Source: Bifidobacterium breve (lineage in GTDB: Bacteria; Actinomycetota; Actinomycetes; Mycobacteriales; Mycobacteriaceae). From it: a stretch of DNA of 8,077 nucleotides. The stretch spans positions 1 through 8,077 of the forward strand of contig CALQLM010000030.1 of the NCBI GenBank assembly GCA_943331415.1, read 5' to 3'. Within the stretch, counting starts at the first letter, position 1, and every line of letters starts with the position of its first letter. A program made the translations under genes and the position numbers. Of this stretch, positions 5,248 through 8,077 are shown in pieces. A model generated the notes under the pieces. The model was given only the letters and a program-made list of their open reading frames with translations, was not told where the DNA came from and searched no databases.

Positions 5248-6627
5248 CTAGGCCTCTCCTTGAACGGTTTCACCCGGCGGTTGCGGTGCCGGGGGTTCCT
5301 GCGGGATATCGGTGTCCGGTTCCGGGGGATGCTGCCAACCGAGAAAGCCAAGCCCCGGCAGGCCGCTCACCGGCTGGATCTGGTTGTCCAGCAATGCTTT
5401 TCCCTCGCCGAGTGCCAGGGCATGGCGATCGGTGAACAGACCGATATCGCCGGGTGACAACTGTGCGGGTTCAAGCGGTGCGGAGACCGCCGTGCCCGGT
5501 GCCGGGATCGTGATGCCATGGGCGTCAAAAGCCTCCGCGATGGGCGTACCGGCGACCGCGGCGGTAATAACGGCGGCGAGGCGCGGGTTGGGTGCGATGA
5601 CGGTCTGTCCGTCGGGCAGCACGACGGTGGCGGGATCGTCGCCTGTGTCGGTGGTGTCCTCGGCAGGCTCAGCACGATCGGGTGGGCCTTCGGCATCCTG
5701 CTGGACGAGATCAGAGGGCGGACCGAGGGGAAAATCCGGCACCGTCGCGGCCGGGAGCGTGGGCAGGCTGCCGCCGAACGGCATGCCGGCCGGCGGTGTG
5801 CCGCCGCCCCAGCCCGCGCCCATCGGGGACAGACCTGCCGGCGACGGAACAGGGGGCGCCGGTGGGGAGTCCGCGGGCGGCTCAAGACCCAGGTCCACTG
5901 GCGCCGGATCGGACACTGCAGTTAGGTCAGACACTCGCGCCGGATCGGACACAGCAGGCAGGTCGGGCACAGTCGGTGGCGCAGGAGAGTTCAACGGCGA
6001 CGGTGCATCCGGCGAGGTCTGTCGGTGGGATTCGGGTGCGGCCTGCGCGGAGGCCGGGGCCGCGGACGCGTAGAGCGACGCCAGCGCCGCGGCCAGGGTT
6101 GCCTTCGACGTCGCGTCCAGGTCGGCGGTGTCCACCACGGCACGAATATCGCGGAGTTTGTCGATGAGATATCGCTGGAACCCTCGAGCTCCCGCGGCAG
6201 TGTCCAGATCGGTACGGGTGGCGACCGCGGCCTCGATCTCTGTCTGCAGTCGATCGAGCTCGGCCGCACCCTCGGAATGCCGGGCATGCGCGTTGAGTAC
6301 CGCAGTCACCACTTGCAGATCGATCTGAGCCGTCAGTGAATTCTGCTGCGCGAGTGCGGATTCGGCGGTGCGGATCGCCTCCGCAGCAGCACCCTCGAAT
6401 TGACTGGTGGCACCTGGGTACGGTCCGGGCACCGACGTGGGCGACACGATACCGGCGTGGGCCGCCCTGATCTTGGCCAGTGCCGCCGTGATCGCGGCAG
6501 AGGAACTCAGTGGATTGGTCACCACCGCAATATCGTCGGCGGAGAGCCCGGTCATCCAGGCCCTGTCGTCGCCGGTGGAGTCCCGTACGCGCGCTATGGC
6601 GTCGAGGAGGTCGTGGTAGTCCGACAC
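5248..6627 (-). CDS. DUF4226-like protein with Pro-rich linker and Cys-less NlpC/P60-like C-terminal domain (Rv0026-like)
   Basis: 459 residues; Rv0026 is 448 as I recall. Layout: N-terminal region 1-70 ending GPYPG, an Ala-rich helical domain about 75-190 of the DUF4226 kind found in ESX-associated proteins, a Pro/Ser/Asp-rich linker about 191-333, a compact domain about 334-434, and a Pro-rich tail. The compact domain has LSPGDIGLFTDRHALALGEG (390-409). By eye this lines up with RVRAGDLVFPHAGHVQLAIG of the peptidase encoded upstream, placing His402 on the catalytic His and Asp414 on the Glu, again 12 residues apart. The catalytic Cys has no counterpart and the whole protein contains no cysteine. 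There is no signal peptide. The start is GTG at 6627 with a weak ribosome site. It has its own promoter in the 63-bp gap. The linker holds a 36-bp tandem repeat. Possible pseudo-enzyme or scaffold. Confidence 0.83.
   Translation of the reverse strand: MSDYHDLLDAIARVRDSTGDDRAWMTGLSADDIAVVTNPLSSSAAITAALAKIRAAHAGIVSPTSVPGPYPGATSQFEGAAAEAIRTAESALAQQNSLTAQIDLQVVTAVLNAHARHSEGAAELDRLQTEIEAAVATRTDLDTAAGARGFQRYLIDKLRDIRAVVDTADLDATSKATLAAALASLYASAAPASAQAAPESHRQTSPDAPSPLNSPAPPTVPDLPAVSDPARVSDLTAVSDPAPVDLGLEPPADSPPAPPVPSPAGLSPMGAGWGGGTPPAGMPFGGSLPTLPAATVPDFPLGPPSDLVQQDAEGPPDRAEPAEDTTDTGDDPATVVLPDGQTVIAPNPRLAAVITAAVAGTPIAEAFDAHGITIPAPGTAVSAPLEPAQLSPGDIGLFTDRHALALGEGKALLDNQIQPVSGLPGLGFLGWQHPPEPDTDIPQEPPAPQPPGETVQGEA
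5901..5972. repeat. 36-bp imperfect tandem repeat inside the Pro-rich linker
   Basis: Two adjacent 36-bp units (5901-5936 and 5937-5972) both begin GCGCCGGATCGGACAC and share most later bases. Being a multiple of three they keep the frame, each adding 12 residues to the linker and giving the repeated AVSDPA motif. Linker length is therefore likely to vary between strains. Confidence 0.75.
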
Positions 6628-6641
6628 CGCAGGCCTGTCAT
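6594..6641 (-). other. Possible leaderless 15-codon uORF overlapping the DUF4226-like start
   Basis: ATG at 6641 lies seven bases after the -10 box, just where RNA should begin. The frame encodes MTGLRCRTTTTSSTP and ends with TAG at 6594. It runs through the GTG (6627) of the DUF4226-like gene in another frame, so ribosomes starting at the 5' AUG would compete with those starting at the GTG. The sequence shows the geometry; translation is not demonstrated. Confidence 0.35.
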
Positions 6642-6648
6642 GGCGGTG

Positions 6649-6677
6649 ACTTTAGGGAGCACGACGGAGTCAAACAA
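6649..6677 (-). promoter_or_regulatory. Internal sigma-A-like promoter before the DUF4226-like gene
   Basis: Read leftward: TTGTTT (6677-6672), a 17-base spacer, then TAAAGT (6654-6649), a TANNNT -10. The predicted start is A6641, giving 14 nt to the GTG at 6627. It sits in the only sizeable gap (63 bp) of the minus-strand cluster. The three distal genes may thus be expressed independently of the regulator and peptidase genes. This is the best-formed promoter in the window. Confidence 0.55.
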
Positions 6678-6690
6678 TTCACCCTGTGGG

Positions 6691-7503
6691 TCAGGCGGGG
6701 CGGCGAATCGCGATGCTCGGTCCCATCCGGCTGATCTGCACTGTCGCGCCCGGGTAGGGCGCCTCGACAACGAGGTTGCCGCCGATCGCCAACTGGACAT
6801 GCCCGGCGTGCGGGAAGACCAGATCACCGGCACGCACCCGGGAGGGCGGGATGGCCAAGCCGTCATGGATCTGGTCATAGGTGGTGCGGTGCAACCGAAC
6901 CCCGGCTTGGGCATACGCCCACGTGACCAGGCCCGAGCAGTCAAATCGGTCCGGCCCGGTCGCTCCCCAGACATAGGGACTGCCCAGCCTGCTCAGCGCG
7001 GCCCGCACCGCGGTTTCCGCGCGCGGATCGCGGCGCGAGACACGGCCACCCCGGCGTCGATACCGAAGCGCGAGCAGCGCGGCCCGGCGGCGGCGGGCAC
7101 GACGACGGGCAGCAAGTACGTGTGCCCGCTGGGTTCGCAGCCGAATTACTCTGCGGCGCAGCAGTTCCCGCGCGGCAGCCGGAGTGTCCGGAACGGGGCC
7201 GGTATCGGCTCTGGCGGCCGCCAACACCGTCGCGGTGTTGTGGTGCGCCTCGCGATGGTCACGGTGAGCCTCGGTCAGGATTCGGTCGAACTCGGCGTCA
7301 ATACCGCGCGCAGCCGCCAACACGGCACGCCACTCCGCATTGGCTTGACCATAGGCCGTCGCAGCGGTCCCCGTCCCCCGCGGCTGCCCGCCCGCACTGG
7401 GCCTGACAACACTGGGCCTGACAGCCTCCATCGGGCGATGGTCGGCTGCCGCGGCGAACAGCGCGTGGGCGCGGCTCAGGACCTCGAGGTCATCGCCGGT
7501 CAC
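6691..7503 (-). CDS. NlpC/P60 peptidoglycan peptidase, catalytically intact, no signal peptide (Rv0024-like)
   Basis: 270 residues; Rv0024 is 281 as I recall. Predicted D,L-endopeptidase cleaving peptide stems of peptidoglycan, as RipA and RipB do. N-terminal helical part about 1-105, then a very basic stretch about 115-160 with runs such as RRRARRRR, then the NlpC/P60 domain about 160-265. The domain has GSPYVWGATGPDRFDCSGLV with catalytic Cys189, GHVQLAIG with His235, and VVEAP with Glu247. The His-Glu spacing of 12 equals that of RipA. There is no Sec or Tat signal and no membrane segment, so any export must use another route such as ESX. The frame is open back to an ATG at 7578, but I take GTG at 7503: it overlaps the regulator's TGA (GTGA) and has GGGGGAG just upstream. 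Mono-cistronic with the regulator, 63 bp before the DUF4226-like gene. Confidence 0.87.
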   Translation of the reverse strand: MTGDDLEVLSRAHALFAAAADHRPMEAVRPSVVRPSAGGQPRGTGTAATAYGQANAEWRAVLAAARGIDAEFDRILTEAHRDHREAHHNTATVLAAARADTGPVPDTPAAARELLRRRVIRLRTQRAHVLAARRRARRRRAALLALRYRRRGGRVSRRDPRAETAVRAALSRLGSPYVWGATGPDRFDCSGLVTWAYAQAGVRLHRTTYDQIHDGLAIPPSRVRAGDLVFPHAGHVQLAIGGNLVVEAPYPGATVQISRMGPSIAIRRPA

Positions 7504-8077
7504 GACTCCCCCGCGGCGAAGGCAGCGACCCGGGCCAACGCGGCCGGCGGGATGACGCCGCGGGTGCGGATATCCCACATCTCCTCGGCCGTCACACCGA
7601 GCAGCACCGCAATCACCGGATCCGGCAACCCGGAGCGGACGCAGGCCCGGTCGAACTGCCCGCCGATACCTCCCGGCAGGCGCGCGAGCAGCCCGCAGCG
7701 AATCTCCTCCATGGCCTTGAGATGCTCCATCAGCCGGTCGGTGGACTCTCCGGCGGCGGAATCAACCGCCACCCGCCATGAGTTGGCGGCCAGATTCTCG
7801 GCTTTCGCGCACTGACTGATCGCGGACTGAATAACCATTTCGTATTCGTTTGATGTCTCGCGCGGCAGGCGTTCAATCAACGAAATCAGGGTCTCGAGTT
7901 GGGCTTCAGCGCTGGCTTCGAGGACGCCGGCCACCGTGTGCTTGCTCACGGCGACTGATCCCGGCGCGACCGCGCCGGCCGGTGGCACGGTGGGCGAACT
8001 CGCCAGCAGTTGGGCCAACTCGGCATCGGGATCATCGGCGACCACCAGTCGGGAGTAGGTGCCGGGCGGCAGACCCA
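7500..8077 (-). CDS. HTH-type transcriptional regulator, N-terminus beyond window edge (Rv0023-like)
   Basis: The visible frame (191 codons plus stop) runs open to the window end, so the start lies outside; a GTG at 8045 lies within this frame but is unlikely to be the true start. The first visible residues, GLPPGTYSRL, read like the end of an XRE-type helix-turn-helix domain. With DPDAELAQLL they closely match what I recall of M. tuberculosis Rv0023 (256 residues), implying roughly 60 missing residues that hold the DNA-binding helices. The remaining domain is helical: SNEYEMVIQSAISQCAKAEN, then LAANSWRVAVDSAAGES and a conserved end with EEMWDIRTRGVIPPAAL. No ligand-binding motif is evident, and the one Cys in QCAKAE and another in RACVRS are the only redox-type residues near it. 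It overlaps the peptidase gene by four bases, so it likely controls the operon that it heads. Confidence 0.82.
   Translation of the reverse strand, partial: GLPPGTYSRLVVADDPDAELAQLLASSPTVPPAGAVAPGSVAVSKHTVAGVLEASAEAQLETLISLIERLPRETSNEYEMVIQSAISQCAKAENLAANSWRVAVDSAAGESTDRLMEHLKAMEEIRCGLLARLPGGIGGQFDRACVRSGLPDPVIAVLLGVTAEEMWDIRTRGVIPPAALARVAAFAAGES

Noticed and set aside
5312..6073. Plus-strand open frame of 253 codons, Gly/Ser-rich
   Set aside because: Shadow of the Pro-rich linker gene on the other strand; its Gly/Ala/Ser content is simply the complement of Pro/Ala/Asp codons.
6668..6673. TTGACT as -35 of the internal minus-strand promoter
   Set aside because: Good hexamer, but only 13 bases from TAAAGT; TTGTTT at 6677-6672 has the ideal 17.
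7504..7578. 25-residue N-terminal extension of the NlpC/P60 protein
   Set aside because: It lies inside the regulator gene and is Pro/Arg-rich with no signal-peptide character; the GTG at 7503 with GTGA overlap and GGGGGAG is a better start.
6400..7815. Plus-strand open frame of 471 codons opposite the minus-strand cluster
   Set aside because: It runs antisense through the end of the DUF4226-like gene, the whole NlpC/P60 gene and part of the regulator, all of which have recognisable families. Its own product is Arg/Gly/Pro-rich with no domain. Such frames are expected from strong G/C third-position bias.
1..8077. Search for tRNA, rRNA, CRISPR arrays, insertion sequences, inverted terminal repeats and phage genes
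   Set aside because: No cloverleaf, regularly spaced repeats, transposase or integrase motifs, or terminal repeats were found by eye; the window is nearly all protein-coding with uniform composition.

Overview
The window is high-GC actinobacterial DNA that is almost fully coding. It very probably comes from a Mycobacterium or Mycolicibacterium. The reasons are the strong G/C third-position bias, GTG starts with 4-base GTGA/ATGA overlaps, TANNNT -10 boxes placed about 7 bases before an ATG (the mycobacterial leaderless pattern), and a five-gene minus-strand cluster that I recognise from memory as resembling M. tuberculosis Rv0023-Rv0028. No database was searched, so all names of homologues are recalled.

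Left part (1-4456): A D-aminoacylase-type amidohydrolase reads leftward from 1481 and runs off the window. A 127-bp divergent promoter region separates it from a rightward class I SAM methyltransferase (1609-2244). After a small hairpin comes a tight rightward operon: a VOC/glyoxalase-fold protein (2323-2730), a nitrobindin-type haem protein (2736-3224, GTG start 5 bases after the previous stop) and an S12 serine hydrolase of the class C beta-lactamase fold (3221-4456, 4-base overlap). A second bulged hairpin follows the last stop.

Centre (4457-4646): A leaderless-type promoter (TAGCGT, 7 bases, ATG) drives a 44-codon small ORF. It ends inside a 17-bp tandem duplication, 5 bp short of the convergent neighbour.

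Right part (4634-8077, all minus strand, listed in transcription order): an HTH regulator (Rv0023-like, 5' end outside the window), an NlpC/P60 peptidase with an intact Cys-His-Glu triad and no signal peptide (Rv0024-like), a DUF4226-like protein with a long Pro-rich linker and a C-terminal domain that looks like a cysteine-less NlpC/P60 relic (Rv0026-like), an EspC-family protein (Rv0027-like) and a DUF2694/EspD-EspH-like small protein (Rv0028-like). I find no Rv0025 counterpart. A strong internal promoter with a leaderless 15-codon uORF lies before the DUF4226 gene.

The most interesting unit is this minus-strand cluster: type VII secretion accessory proteins placed with a live and a seemingly dead peptidoglycan peptidase domain, but with no ESX ATPase or membrane component in view. 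A coherent inference is a regulated, non-Sec-exported cell-wall hydrolase with dedicated ESX-associated partners. The linkage is seen in the sequence; the joint function is not proven.
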